NCBI RefSeq assembly: GCF_014349235.1
Contig: NZ_JACSOH010000006.1
Location: forward strand, 62,001-126,000
From: Cytophaga sp. FL35
Lineage (GTDB): Bacteria; Bacteroidota; Bacteroidia; Flavobacteriales; Flavobacteriaceae
Direction: 5' to 3'
Length of the DNA stretch: 64,000 nucleotides
A program made the position numbers and the translations under genes. Positions 1 to 8,870 of this stretch are shown here, in pieces. Numbering within the stretch: the first letter of the stretch is position 1; every line of letters begins with the position of its first letter. Below the pieces are notes generated by a model that ran no database searches, had not been told where the DNA came from, and saw only the letters and a program-made list of their open reading frames with translations.

Positions 1-36
1 TATGAGGTCTTGCTCATGTTTTGCGTACTCTTCCAT
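1..36 (-). CDS. 5' end of a gene running off the left edge (partial)
   Basis: An ATG on the minus strand opens a frame of 12 codons (MEEYAKHEQDLI) that stays open to the window edge. The hairpin terminator of the neighbouring lipoprotein gene ends just upstream, so a new minus-strand gene starting here is plausible. Only 12 residues are visible, and they show no recognisable family. This could be chance. Confidence 0.3.
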   Translation of the reverse strand, partial: MEEYAKHEQDLI

Positions 37-56
37 AATCTTGTTTTTAGTTTTTA

Positions 57-92
57 TGCAAAACGGGCCTTCCCATCTGAGAAGACCCGTTC
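57..92 (-). terminator. Rho-independent terminator of the small lipoprotein gene
   Basis: AACGGG(C)CTTC and GAAG(A)CCCGTT form a stem of about ten pairs with one mismatch and an eight-base loop. Read on the minus strand it is followed by TTTT. It lies about 30 bp after the stop of the minus-strand lipoprotein gene. Confidence 0.55.
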
Positions 93-119
93 ATATATGT
101 TCTCTTCAAAAAGAGTTTT

Positions 120-311
120 TTAATTGTCGTCTACGGCGTCTTCTACTTCATCTTGAACATCTTCTGCTCCTTCTTCAATATCATCTCCAACTTCATCCAT
201 AGTGTCTTCAATCTTTTCACCGGTGGATTTTTCTTCTCTACAACTATTGAAGGCGCTTAAAGAAAAGACTAATGCGCAAAGGGTCATAAAATAGTATACT
301 GATTTTCTCAT
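120..311 (-). CDS. Small acidic lipoprotein (63 aa), function unknown
   Basis: The protein begins with a basic n-region (MRKS), then a hydrophobic stretch and a Cys at about residue 24 (AFNSC), a reasonable SPII lipoprotein signal. The mature part is almost entirely Asp, Glu, Val and Ala (repeats such as EDVQDEVEDAVDD) and looks like a short amphipathic acidic helix. Similar tiny acidic lipoproteins are common in flavobacteria, often beside stress genes, as here next to the DUF1328 and PA2169-type genes. No enzymatic motif is visible and function is unknown. Confidence 0.65.
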   Translation of the reverse strand: MRKSVYYFMTLCALVFSLSAFNSCREEKSTGEKIEDTMDEVGDDIEEGAEDVQDEVEDAVDDN

Positions 312-364
312 TTTCTGAAAATTTAAAATTAATTGTAATTTATTTATTGGAAAGTCTTTGTAGT

Positions 365-526
365 CTAAATACTTTTTCTGCCCATAAAAAGGGAAATAAC
401 GAATAGTACTAAAAAGATAAAGAATAAGATTTTAGCAATACTTGCTGCACCTGCTGCAATTCCACCAAATCCAAATACTGCGGCTACTATAGCCAATATG
501 ACGAATATAACTGTCCAACGTAACAT
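365..526 (-). CDS. DUF1328 (YtjA-type) small membrane protein, 53 aa
   Basis: The frame encodes [20 protein letters not shown], then [15 protein letters not shown], a second hydrophobic helix, and MGRKSI before a TAG stop. Start MLRW, the central GFGGIA-GAAxIAKIL motif and two membrane segments are the hallmarks of the DUF1328/YtjA family, which is normally 50-60 residues long. It sits in the inner membrane. The function is unknown, but relatives are often osmotic or general stress induced. It lies between the small lipoprotein gene and the PA2169-like gene on the same strand, in keeping with a stress cluster. Confidence 0.85.
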   Translation of the reverse strand: MLRWTVIFVILAIVAAVFGFGGIAAGAASIAKILFFIFLVLFVISLFMGRKSI

Positions 527-749
527 AATTTATTGTTTTAGGGTTAATATGTTTTCTCGTATACCTCATAAGGATTGTCCTTATTGGTATGATGTAAAAT
601 TCCGAAAATCAATTAGTTCCAATTGACCTAATCCATTTCAAAATTGATTCATCTAAAGTTTGAAAATTCAATTTTTCACGTTGGAATAAGTATTGAAGAG
701 AATCGGATTTCAAGCCATAATAATTTCTTCGTGGTTTTAATAGCTAGAA

Positions 750-779
750 TAAAAAAAGACGCCAAAGAGGCGTCTTTTA
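750..779 (-). terminator. Rho-independent terminator of the PA2169-like gene
   Basis: Perfect ten-pair stem AAAAGACGCC / GGCGTCTTTT with a five-base loop. On the minus strand it is followed by a T run, about 20 bp after the stop codon of the gene ending at 800. Confidence 0.8.
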
Positions 780-799
780 ATGGTTCTAATTAGGGGGTA

Positions 800-1249
800 T
801 TAAGCTAAGTCTTCAAGCTTTTTAATGTGCTCCAACCCTCCCACAATCTTATTTTTTTGCTGGGTAAGTAAGGTTTCTGTACTTGGAGGGAGATTGGTTT
901 CATCCAACACTTCCTCATATTGTTCAATGGCCGCCTTTTCACCTTTAATGGCTTCTTCCAACATTGCTTCTTCGCTATCCGCGGAAAACCATTCTTTTAC
1001 ATCCATCCATGAACGATGGGCCTTACTTGCAAAGCTATCTCCCTTGTCCACGTCTTGATTATATTGCTTTATTTCCGATTTTAAGGCGTGACCAAAGTCA
1101 TAGCGTTCTTGAGCCTTTTTTTTAAAATAGTTCTTAAGATTTGAATCGGCAACATTTTCCGCTGCTTTTAGATATCCTTTTTCAGCATCATAAGTGCGTT
1201 CCAAAATATTATTTAATTGACTTCCTACTTTTTCTGTATATGTACTCAT
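800..1249 (-). CDS. PA2169-like four-helix-bundle protein (DUF2383), 149 aa
   Basis: This is an all-helical, cytoplasmic, Glu/Lys-rich protein without signal peptide. The N-terminal part (NNILERTYDAEKGYLKAAENV) and the central EEAIKGEKAAIEQYEEVL segment match the DUF2383/PA2169 ferritin-like family, whose length is about 150 residues. Members are four-helix bundles related to rubrerythrin and are usually stress or stationary-phase genes; the biochemical role is unknown. The neighbours (DUF1328, DUF2945, topoisomerase IB, hemerythrin) support a general-stress context. A strong terminator follows the gene. Confidence 0.8.
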   Translation of the reverse strand: MSTYTEKVGSQLNNILERTYDAEKGYLKAAENVADSNLKNYFKKKAQERYDFGHALKSEIKQYNQDVDKGDSFASKAHRSWMDVKEWFSADSEEAMLEEAIKGEKAAIEQYEEVLDETNLPPSTETLLTQQKNKIVGGLEHIKKLEDLA

Positions 1250-1477
1250 AATTCATCATTTTAATTAGTGACAACTTTCTTTATTTAAAGGATGTTTGCC
1301 ACTTATCATCCAAAACTTACCTAAAATTACTTATAAGCATGAGCGGGCCTTTGTTCAAAAACTAAAAGAATTGATGGGAAAGACTGTAGGGTTAAAAGAG
1401 CTCGTATTCAATGCTATAGGATTCTTGTTTATACTGGTAATTAGTGAAATTCATCTAAATAATTAAAATAATAAGTA

Positions 1478-1690
1478 ATGATACAAAAAGGAACGAATGT
1501 CAAATGGGAATGGGGTAATGGTAGTGCTCAGGGAAAAGTGAAAGAGACCTATACCAAGGAAGTCACTAAAAAAATAAAGGGTAATGAAGTAACCAGAAAG
1601 GGAGAAGAGGGCAACAAGGCTTTATATATAGAACAAGAGGATGGTGACCATGTTCTTAAAAGCGAAAGTGAAGTAGAACGTGTAGATTGA
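1478..1690 (+). CDS. DUF2945 / HVA1-type TUDOR-like protein, 70 aa
   Basis: The pattern KGTNVKWEWGNGSAQGKV, then ETYTKEVTKKIKG, then ALYIEQEDGDHVLKSESEVE is the DUF2945 (hypervirulence-associated HVA1, TUDOR-like) fold: a small beta-barrel of 65-75 residues. It is cytoplasmic. In bacteria it is often found in stress islands beside Ku/LigD, topoisomerase IB or hemerythrin genes, as here. Its stop codon directly abuts the convergent stop of the topoisomerase IB gene (no intergenic base). No biochemical function is established. Confidence 0.8.
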   Translation: MIQKGTNVKWEWGNGSAQGKVKETYTKEVTKKIKGNEVTRKGEEGNKALYIEQEDGDHVLKSESEVERVD

Positions 1691-2782
1691 TCAAGAAACA
1701 CACTCCTCGAGAGGATTGAATTTTTCAATTCTTTTGAGGATGGCTTTTTCTGAGGAGGTAAAATGCCGGCTGTTCCTAAACTTGTTAGCTTGTTCGAAGG
1801 TTCGGTCCAAACTGCCTTCTTCATATTCCTTTACCAACAAAGGGTGCACATAATACTTTCTACATACATTTCGTGTATTCCCTAAGGCTTTAGCAGCAGC
1901 ATCAAAACCGGCCAGCACATTTTTATGTAATTGTTTTTCTTCTTCTGCGGGAGGTAGCTCTAAAAGACTATCAAAAAATACTACGGTAGCGGCCCAAGTC
2001 CTAAAATCCTTGGCTGTAAATGAATAACCACTGATTTCTTTAATATAATCATTGACCATTTCACTATCAATGACCTGTTTCTCCCCATTTTTGTCATAAA
2101 ATTTAAAAAGTTCCCAACCGGGTATTTCCTCGCATCGGTTTACTAGCTTTATCAATTTTTTGTTCCGTAAGGTAATTTTATGCTCTTTACCTTTTTTACC
2201 TGTAAAATGAAAGCGTAATTTATCTCTATAGGCATCCACATGTTTTTTTCTTAGGGTAGTAAGTCCGTACGATTTATTTCTTCGGGCATATTGCTCATTT
2301 CCTATACGAATATGGGTCTCTTCCATTAATTTGACCACCAGGGCCAGCACTTTTCTTCGTGGCCATCCCCTCAGCTCCATATCTTTTTCTACCTGTTTTC
2401 TTATTTTGGGGAGTACTTTACCAAAAAAGGACATTCGGTAGAATTTGGTTTGATTTCTAACCTTTGTCCAAAGACTATGGTACCTATACTGTTTTCGTTT
2501 TTTTTCATCCTTACCTATGGCTTGCAGATGGCCATTTTCTAAATGCGTGATTCTTACTTCTTCCCAAGCAGGTGGAATCACTAGACTATTTATTCGTTCT
2601 ATGTGCTGTTCTTCGGTAAGGCGACCTTTAGGAGATAGATAAATAAAATTATCTTTATTTTTTTTACGGACTATGGAAAGATGTTCTTCCGTAACATAAA
2701 CCAAGTTAATATGTTCAATAGCCGTTTTGGGGGAATCTATCAACTGCTTTATCAGCTTGGTATCTAGAGTTTTTACGGCCAT
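1691..2782 (-). CDS. DNA topoisomerase IB (poxvirus/bacterial type), 363 aa
   Basis: It relaxes supercoiled DNA through a 3'-phosphotyrosyl intermediate, without ATP. Visible catalytic signatures are RIGNEQYARRN (active-site Arg), KDFRTW (second Arg), and NTRNVCRKYYVHP, where the Tyr before VHP (about residue 311) is the nucleophile. The N-terminal region (SIVRKKNKDNFIYLSPKG ... RINSLVIPPAWEEVRI) matches the bacterial TopIB N-terminal domain. Length is normal for the family. It follows the hemerythrin-like gene on the same strand with an 18 bp gap, probably co-transcribed. Such TopIB genes are accessory and often part of desiccation/radiation-type stress clusters. Confidence 0.93.
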   Translation of the reverse strand: MAVKTLDTKLIKQLIDSPKTAIEHINLVYVTEEHLSIVRKKNKDNFIYLSPKGRLTEEQHIERINSLVIPPAWEEVRITHLENGHLQAIGKDEKKRKQYRYHSLWTKVRNQTKFYRMSFFGKVLPKIRKQVEKDMELRGWPRRKVLALVVKLMEETHIRIGNEQYARRNKSYGLTTLRKKHVDAYRDKLRFHFTGKKGKEHKITLRNKKLIKLVNRCEEIPGWELFKFYDKNGEKQVIDSEMVNDYIKEISGYSFTAKDFRTWAATVVFFDSLLELPPAEEEKQLHKNVLAGFDAAAKALGNTRNVCRKYYVHPLLVKEYEEGSLDRTFEQANKFRNSRHFTSSEKAILKRIEKFNPLEECVS

Positions 2783-2800
2783 TTTCGTTTCAAGAAGAAA

Positions 2801-3235
2801 TTAACGGTTTTCTTCCATATGTTTGTTGTAATCATTTGCCAGCGCGGTCTTGTTTCCATCGGAAAAGACCTTTCCTGCAATTTGAAAGAATTGATGCTCT
2901 TCGTCTTCTAAATGGTGTTCTACCTTTTCTTGAAGATCTTTGGCAATTTTTAACCAGGCAGATGAAGAATATTCCGTTTCTTCTAACTGTTCTATCAGTT
3001 CATCAATTTCATGATGTTCGGCTATGCCATGTCTCGCCAAATCCTGGGTTCTATCCACATCAATTAGCGGTTTATAAAAATAGCGCTCTTCCGCGTCGGC
3101 ATGAATTTCTAATTCAGTTTTAAGTTTCTTGAAAATTTCGTCTCTTGCAGAAGTATCACCGGAAGTGTCTACAAGTTGATCCAGTAATTTTCTCTGAATG
3201 TCATGGTCTTGTCTTAAGGCTTCGAAAATGTTCAT
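2801..3235 (-). CDS. Hemerythrin HHE cation-binding domain protein, 144 aa
   Basis: The four-helix HHE fold is shown by the metal-ligand spacing DHDIQRKLLDQL, HADAEERYFYKPL, HHEIDELIEQL and HHLEDEEHQFF. It is a cytoplasmic di-iron or other metal-binding protein; stand-alone HHE proteins have been linked to oxygen or nitric-oxide sensing and oxidative stress, but a specific role cannot be assigned here. It is the upstream gene of a two-gene unit with topoisomerase IB. Confidence 0.87.
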   Translation of the reverse strand: MNIFEALRQDHDIQRKLLDQLVDTSGDTSARDEIFKKLKTELEIHADAEERYFYKPLIDVDRTQDLARHGIAEHHEIDELIEQLEETEYSSSAWLKIAKDLQEKVEHHLEDEEHQFFQIAGKVFSDGNKTALANDYNKHMEENR

Positions 3236-3536
3236 GGCGCTAAATTTTTAAATACGACTTGATACTGAAAATGGCTTCGACAATTGAAGTACGCCGAAAC
3301 CATTCTCTAACAACCAACCAAACTATTTTTACTACGACTAAGCGTATAACTGTTTTGTATCAACACTCCAAAAGTAGGCTGATAGGCCTAGATGTTTTTG
3401 CTCTATCAAGTTATTGATTGACTGTAAAATAAAATATAGTGTAGGGCTGCTTTTGCGGCTTCAACATAAAATCAAAAACACCACTAATTATTTTAATTGC
3501 AACAATTCACCTGTGTTGAAAGGCATAATTTGCGGC
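3236..3536. other. Intergenic region between divergent stress genes
   Basis: This 300 bp gap separates the divergent hemerythrin-like gene and a tiny membrane-protein gene, so it should carry both promoters. No clear TAnnTTTG box and no long hairpin was found. It is AT-rich and does not code convincingly on either strand. Confidence 0.4.
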
Positions 3537-3743
3537 ATGGAAACGTATAAAGAACAGACAGCAATGAAACAAGGAACGGAAAAAACCGACTTTATAAAAG
3601 AGGAAGAGGAAAAGCACGACCAATACATATTCCAGAAGAATACAAAGACTAAAACCGGCACCTATATCATAGCGGCCTTTTTGGTTCTTCTAGTAATAGG
3701 AATTATTGTTTCGGCATTGATTTTTGGCTCTCCTCAAGCCTAA
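3537..3743 (+). CDS. Small single-pass membrane protein, 68 aa
   Basis: The chosen start (METYKEQ) follows an AT-rich leader; a second in-frame Met lies nine codons downstream at 3564, and an upstream frame from 3414 looks non-coding. The N-terminal half is charged (EEEEKHDQYIF), followed by one strongly hydrophobic helix (YIIAAFLVLLVIGIIVSALIF) at the C-terminus. The topology suggests a tail-anchored inner-membrane protein. No family was recognised. It ends 37 bp before the DUF2807 gene and may be co-transcribed with it. Confidence 0.55.
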   Translation: METYKEQTAMKQGTEKTDFIKEEEEKHDQYIFQKNTKTKTGTYIIAAFLVLLVIGIIVSALIFGSPQA

Positions 3744-3780
3744 CCTATTGGTTATTAAAGAACATTTAAACAGAAATTAT

Positions 3781-4467
3781 ATGAACACTAAAAATATTGT
3801 AACAGCCTTTTTAATTATTGTGCTATCAGGTACTTTGGCCTTCGGTCAAAAGACCACTATCGATTTGGACAAATTTATGGAGTTAAAGGTCTATGACAGA
3901 ATTAATGTAACCTTAGTGAAATCTACTGAAAATAAAGCCATAATTACAGGCGATGATGCAGATGATGTAAAAATATCAAATGACGATGGACTTCTTAAAA
4001 TAAGAATGGAAGTGAAGGATTTTCTAGATGGAAATGAAACCAATGTAGAATTACATTATACAGAAGAATTGGCCTTAATAGATGCCAATGAAGGAGCTGA
4101 GGTAGTTTCTCAAAGTGAATTGGCAAATAGGTATATTTCTATTAGAACGCAAGAAGGAGGGCAAGTAAAAGCTTCTGTAAACACCCGTAATTTGGACGTT
4201 AAAGCCATTACCGGAGGAAAAATTTGGCTTAGCGGTGAGGCACCTAATCAAGAGGCCAGTGTACGCTCTGGAGGTGAATACCACGCGAAGGATTTGGCTT
4301 CGAATCAGACAGAGGTTACCGTTTTTGCAGGTGGAAAAGCTTTCGTTAATTCAAAAGAGTTCGTTGAGGCGAACGTAACCGCGGGCGGTACCATTGAAAT
4401 TTTTGGTAACCCGGAGCAAATAGAACAAGACAAGACTTTTGGTGGGTCAATTGTCGTGAATAATTAA
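3781..4467 (+). CDS. Secreted DUF2807 (head GIN domain) protein, 228 aa
   Basis: The start MNTKNIVTAFLIIVLSGTLAFGQ gives a clean signal peptide with cleavage after AFG. The mature protein matches DUF2807 (putative auto-transporter adhesin, head GIN domain): FMELKVYDRINVTLVKSTENKAIITGDD, followed by short repeating beta-strand units (EGAEVVSQSEL, AKASVNTRNLDVKAITGGKIWLSG, VFAGGKAFVNSKEFVEANVTAGGTIEIFGNP) that form a right-handed beta-helix. It is probably periplasmic or surface exposed. Function is unknown. A terminator follows. Confidence 0.85.
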   Translation: MNTKNIVTAFLIIVLSGTLAFGQKTTIDLDKFMELKVYDRINVTLVKSTENKAIITGDDADDVKISNDDGLLKIRMEVKDFLDGNETNVELHYTEELALIDANEGAEVVSQSELANRYISIRTQEGGQVKASVNTRNLDVKAITGGKIWLSGEAPNQEASVRSGGEYHAKDLASNQTEVTVFAGGKAFVNSKEFVEANVTAGGTIEIFGNPEQIEQDKTFGGSIVVNN

Positions 4468-4486
4468 TATGGTACCACTAAATAGG

Positions 4487-4512
4487 AAAGCCGGCTTTAA
4501 GCCGGTTTTTTT
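4487..4512 (+). terminator. Rho-independent terminator after the DUF2807 gene
   Basis: The stem AAAGCCGGC / GCCGGTTTT (nine pairs, one G-U) with loop TTTAA is followed by a run of seven T. It lies between the convergent DUF2807 and RND permease genes. On the minus strand there is also a short T tract, so it may act in both directions. Confidence 0.7.
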
Positions 4513-4528
4513 ATGCCCGTATGTTACG

Positions 4529-7500
4529 CTAGCCCATTACATCTACTTGCTGAACGGTTTCACCCTTTTTGGCCATCAACCTTACATCTTCTAAACTTAA
4601 ATAGAGACAGGGTACGATTACTAGGATAATGGCAGTTGCGAAAACAATACCAAAACCTAACGAAATAGCCATGGGAATAAGATGGAACGCTTGACTTGAT
4701 GTTTCTAAAATGATAGGCGCGAGACCACCAAAAGTGGTCATTGTGGTAAGCATAATGGGCCTGAATCTTCGTAGACCGGCTTCATGAATGGATTTATAAA
4801 TGGCAAAACCTTCTTTTCTTCGCTTGTTGGCGTAATCGATCATAATCAGGGAGTCGTTCACGACTACCCCAGAAAGTGCGATAACCCCCATTAGACTTAC
4901 CAAAGATAAATCGTATCCCAAAAGAATATGGCCAATAACGGCCCCTACAATCCCAAAAGGAATAGCGGTCATTACGATCAAGGGTTGAATATAGCTACTA
5001 AAGGCAATGGCCAAGAGGGCATAAATAAGAAGCATGGCAATGGTAAATCCTGCCTTTAGGGTATTGGTACTTTCGCGCATATCTGCTTGGCTACCCTCAA
5101 AACTCCATGTAAGCCCTGGGAAATCTGCCCTTAACTGTGGTAAAGTCTCTTCTTGAACGGATGAGATGACCCTGCCCACGGTATTGGCAGGTTCCACATC
5201 CATACCCACGTTAACCACCCTTCTTCCGTCTCTACGGTTGATACTGGTAAAAGCTTCCCGTTGTTCAATTTCCACAACGTCTAAAAGGGGTACCTCAATT
5301 CCATTTGGTGTCCTGATTAAGAAATTTTCCAGGTTGTTAATATCCTTTCTTTCCTCCTGTGGCAATTTAACGCGAACTTCTATTTCGTTCATGCCGCGCA
5401 ATTGCCTCATGGCCAATGCCCCAAAAAAAGCATCCCTGACCTGTCTTCCTACTTCGTCCGAGGTTAATCCTAAATTTCGCCCTTGGGGCAAAAGTTTAAA
5501 ATCATATTGCAACTTACCCTTGTTGTAATTGTCGGTTACGTCACGGGTATTGCTAAAACTTTTCATACGTTCAACAAAAGCCGCACTGGCTTTTTCCAAT
5601 ACATCGATATCAGAATGGCTTAAGTCTACACTAATGGCCTGTCTGGCTCCTCCCGGGCCTCTTTCGGCCTCAAAGGTTATTTGGTCTACACCCTCAATAT
5701 CGCCAATATTGTCCCTCCATAGGGCAATAACTTCGCGGGCCGTTATATCCCTCTGATCGGGTGGCAGCATAACAATTTCCACATCGATAAAATTTTGACC
5801 TCGAACATTGGTTTTCATGCCTTCGGCCACTTCATATAGATTATGCTCTTCAAACATCCGTTGCGTTGCTTGAGAAATATCATGCGCAACCTTTGCGGCC
5901 TGATCGGGTGTTGTACCTACAGGCAGCCGTACCCCGGCCTCAATTTCGTCTGCTGCAACCTCTGGCATCATGATGAGGCCCATATGTCCGCTATAACCAA
6001 AACCACCAACCACCAATAAAAGGGCTACAGCTGCACTAAGGGTTATGTAGCGGTATTGGAGACAAAAGTCTAAAAATGGGCGGTATTTATTTTCAACGAA
6101 ACGGTCAAAGGTACCGGCGAAAGAACGCTGCCAACCCTCCAATTTCTTGACCCATGTATTCTTGTTTTCTTCTTTTTTTAAATGCGCCAAGTGAGAGGGA
6201 AGAATAAAAAGGGCCTCCAATAGGCTAACACCTAAAATCACTATTACTACTGCCGGTAACGGTTGCCAGAACTTTCCAGTTTCCCCGGGCATAAAAAGTA
6301 GGGGAACGAAAGCAATGATGGTGGTAACAATACTGAAAACCACTGGGGAAGCCACATCTTTAGTACCTTCAATAGCGGCTTTCATAGGGCTGAGACCCTT
6401 TTGGCGGTATTCGTAAACATTTTCACCTACCACAATAGCATCATCTACCACAATACCCAAAACCACCAAAAACCCGAACATAGAAATCATATTCACACTT
6501 ATGCCAATGAGTGGTAGCAAAATCATTCCGCCAATAAAGGAAACCGTCATACCCATCATAACCCAAAAGGCGAGTCGGTACTCCAGAAAGAGGGTAAGGA
6601 TTATCAAAACAATAATGATTGCCAACACCCCATTTTCGGTCAATAAGGAAAGTCTTTCCCTGTAATCTGCTGCGCGATTGCTGTCAGTCCTATATTTTAC
6701 GCCGGGGGGGAGTTGAAAATCTGCTAGAATTTCATCTACGGCATCCGCTATTTCAAGCGGGGACTGGTCTCCAATTCTAAATATTCTAAGTTCCACATAA
6801 TTCTCTTGGTTAAATTGTCCGTGGAAACCTACTTCCTCGAATCCATCGGTAATGGTAGCAATTTCCTTAAGAGCTACTTTGGCTCCCGTATCCGAGGAAA
6901 CAATAGTGATGTTACCATACTCCTTGGCCCATTGTTTACGTTCCTGCATCCTAAGTAAAATCTCACCGCTACGCGTTTGTACGGCCCCGGCCGGTACATC
7001 GTTGCTGCTTTGTCTAATAATATCCGCCACTTGCCCAAGGGTAAGATTATATTTCTGGAGATTACGCCGTGGAATTTCAATATGGGTCTCGTAATCGGGT
7101 ACGTTCCCCAATTCAACTTGCGTAATCTGTGGATTGTTCAAAAGAATATTACGGAGTCTTTCTGCTAATTGCCTTAGTGTCCATATATCTGCCTCACCAA
7201 AAAGACCAATTTGCAAAACATCCCGTTGTCTGGATTGTAAACGAACTTCAGGTCGCTCAATATCATCAGGAAAAGTCCGTATGCGGTTAATGGCCTGGTC
7301 AATATCTTGAAAGGCCTTCATACGTTCCGTTCCTGCAACCAATTCTATACTTATTTCTGCGGAACCCTCACTGGCTTCGGAAACCACTTCTTTGATTCCT
7401 TGCACGCCCCTTACGGCCTCTTCTACCGGTTGAAGCACCCCTTGTTCCACTTCTGCGGGACTGGCACCGGGATAAACCACGGAAACTTCCACAAAATCCA

Positions 7501-7654
7501 ATTGAAATTCCGGAAAAACCTCCTTTTGAATCGTATACATAGTAAACAGACCACCTCCCAAAAGAATGATCATGAGCAAATTGGTGGCAATGGAATTTTT
7601 TGCCATGTAGGCAATGGCCCCCTCTTTTCTGGTCTTCTTTTCTTCCTTTTCCAT
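4529..7654 (-). CDS. RND efflux transporter permease (HAE1-type), 1041 aa
   Basis: This is the inner-membrane proton-driven pump of a tripartite export system. The architecture is typical: a cytoplasmic N-terminus, TM1 ([17 protein letters not shown]), two large periplasmic loops and twelve membrane segments. The proton-relay motif [15 protein letters not shown] in TM4 is intact, and the second half repeats [18 protein letters not shown]. The divergent loop sequence ([28 protein letters not shown]) puts it in the branch often annotated as multidrug or metal-independent HAE1 pumps of Bacteroidota. It is the last gene of an OMF-adaptor-permease operon, with an 11 bp gap from the adaptor. The substrate cannot be read from sequence. 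Confidence 0.93.
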   Translation of the reverse strand: MEKEEKKTRKEGAIAYMAKNSIATNLLMIILLGGGLFTMYTIQKEVFPEFQLDFVEVSVVYPGASPAEVEQGVLQPVEEAVRGVQGIKEVVSEASEGSAEISIELVAGTERMKAFQDIDQAINRIRTFPDDIERPEVRLQSRQRDVLQIGLFGEADIWTLRQLAERLRNILLNNPQITQVELGNVPDYETHIEIPRRNLQKYNLTLGQVADIIRQSSNDVPAGAVQTRSGEILLRMQERKQWAKEYGNITIVSSDTGAKVALKEIATITDGFEEVGFHGQFNQENYVELRIFRIGDQSPLEIADAVDEILADFQLPPGVKYRTDSNRAADYRERLSLLTENGVLAIIIVLIILTLFLEYRLAFWVMMGMTVSFIGGMILLPLIGISVNMISMFGFLVVLGIVVDDAIVVGENVYEYRQKGLSPMKAAIEGTKDVASPVVFSIVTTIIAFVPLLFMPGETGKFWQPLPAVVIVILGVSLLEALFILPSHLAHLKKEENKNTWVKKLEGWQRSFAGTFDRFVENKYRPFLDFCLQYRYITLSAAVALLLVVGGFGYSGHMGLIMMPEVAADEIEAGVRLPVGTTPDQAAKVAHDISQATQRMFEEHNLYEVAEGMKTNVRGQNFIDVEIVMLPPDQRDITAREVIALWRDNIGDIEGVDQITFEAERGPGGARQAISVDLSHSDIDVLEKASAAFVERMKSFSNTRDVTDNYNKGKLQYDFKLLPQGRNLGLTSDEVGRQVRDAFFGALAMRQLRGMNEIEVRVKLPQEERKDINNLENFLIRTPNGIEVPLLDVVEIEQREAFTSINRRDGRRVVNVGMDVEPANTVGRVISSVQEETLPQLRADFPGLTWSFEGSQADMRESTNTLKAGFTIAMLLIYALLAIAFSSYIQPLIVMTAIPFGIVGAVIGHILLGYDLSLVSLMGVIALSGVVVNDSLIMIDYANKRRKEGFAIYKSIHEAGLRRFRPIMLTTMTTFGGLAPIILETSSQAFHLIPMAISLGFGIVFATAIILVIVPCLYLSLEDVRLMAKKGETVQQVDVMG

Positions 7655-7665
7655 TTTCTTTTTTT

Positions 7666-8856
7666 TTAGTCCGATGCACCTTCCGTACGCAATCCTATAC
7701 CGCTGGTTACCGTACTCAAATCTGTTATAACTACACTATCGCCATCTTGAAGTCCTTTGCTGATGTAAGCGTACTCATCATCGTTAAGTATAATTTCAAC
7801 TTCCCTTATTTCCAGTTTATCATCTTTCATTACCCATACGGTCTGGTTGTTTCTGATAAAGTCCCGACTGAGCCTGACTACGTTCTCAATGGGTTTGGCC
7901 TGGATATTAACTTCAACAAAGGTTCCGATCATCATTTTGGGAAGGGTGTCGTTTTTTGGAAGTGTGGCCAACGGGTCTGGAACTTTCACCAGAACACGTG
8001 CTAGGCGGGTCTGGCCATCCAGAGCACCAATTTGCCTATCAAGATATCCTTGTCTTTCAGAGCCCGGACTCCATCCCGTGGGATTCAATATTTTTACCGG
8101 GGCACCGGAATTTGAATCACCATCTGAAAATTGCAGCCATTGCAATTTGTTGACCGGTATGGCCGCCGTTACCCAATAAAAGTCCGTTCCAACTATACGC
8201 CCCAAATCATCTCCGGGTGCCACTTGGGAACCGTTTGTAACGTTTTGGGTAAGAATATGGGCATCGAAAGGAGCCCTGATCGTGGTTCTTCCCAAATTAA
8301 GTTCGGCTTGTTCCTTTGCTGCTTTTGCAGCCGCGATAGTGGCCTTTACCGCATTGAGCTGGGGCTTTCTAAGCACCAATTGCCTTTCTTCTTCAGATAA
8401 AGGACTCGATCCAAAAAGAGAATCGTTCGATATCAGTTGAAGGTCTTGCTCGGCTATCTGCTGTCGTCCCATTTCGGTGGTCAACGAAGTTTGGGCCTGC
8501 ATGTATTCACTTTTTCTTAGTTCTAAGGTATTTTCGTAATCAGAGGGGTCTATCTGCATAAGAACTTGTCCTTTTTTGACGTATCCGCCGGGGGTAAAGG
8601 CAGGATCTCTGCGAGTGATTTGTCCGGAGACTAGCGGACTTAAAGTAACATCTTCTACCGGTTGTACTGTTCCGGTAGCAACAATTACTGGTTCAAAAGT
8701 CCCCTTTTGTACTTCCATCACATCTACCAACATAGCGGTTTCTACCGAAGCGCCTTCGCGTTCAGCTTCCGGCTCGGTGAAAAAGATCAAGGTGGTAAGT
8801 AAAATTCCCCCTCCGAGAATTGCCAGACAGATATATAGAATTTTTTTATTGCTCAT
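7666..8856 (-). CDS. RND efflux periplasmic adaptor (membrane fusion protein), 396 aa
   Basis: The N-terminus has a single hydrophobic anchor ([21 protein letters not shown]). A biotinyl-lipoyl-like half motif ([37 protein letters not shown]) is followed by an alpha-helical hairpin (residues about 110-190) and the second lipoyl half ([22 protein letters not shown]), then beta-barrel and membrane-proximal domains. It bridges the permease and the outer-membrane channel. It lies between these two genes, separated by 11 and 14 bp, so the three are almost certainly one transcript. Confidence 0.92.
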   Translation of the reverse strand: MSNKKILYICLAILGGGILLTTLIFFTEPEAEREGASVETAMLVDVMEVQKGTFEPVIVATGTVQPVEDVTLSPLVSGQITRRDPAFTPGGYVKKGQVLMQIDPSDYENTLELRKSEYMQAQTSLTTEMGRQQIAEQDLQLISNDSLFGSSPLSEEERQLVLRKPQLNAVKATIAAAKAAKEQAELNLGRTTIRAPFDAHILTQNVTNGSQVAPGDDLGRIVGTDFYWVTAAIPVNKLQWLQFSDGDSNSGAPVKILNPTGWSPGSERQGYLDRQIGALDGQTRLARVLVKVPDPLATLPKNDTLPKMMIGTFVEVNIQAKPIENVVRLSRDFIRNNQTVWVMKDDKLEIREVEIILNDDEYAYISKGLQDGDSVVITDLSTVTSGIGLRTEGASD

Positions 8857-8870
8857 TTTGTGTTCCGTTC

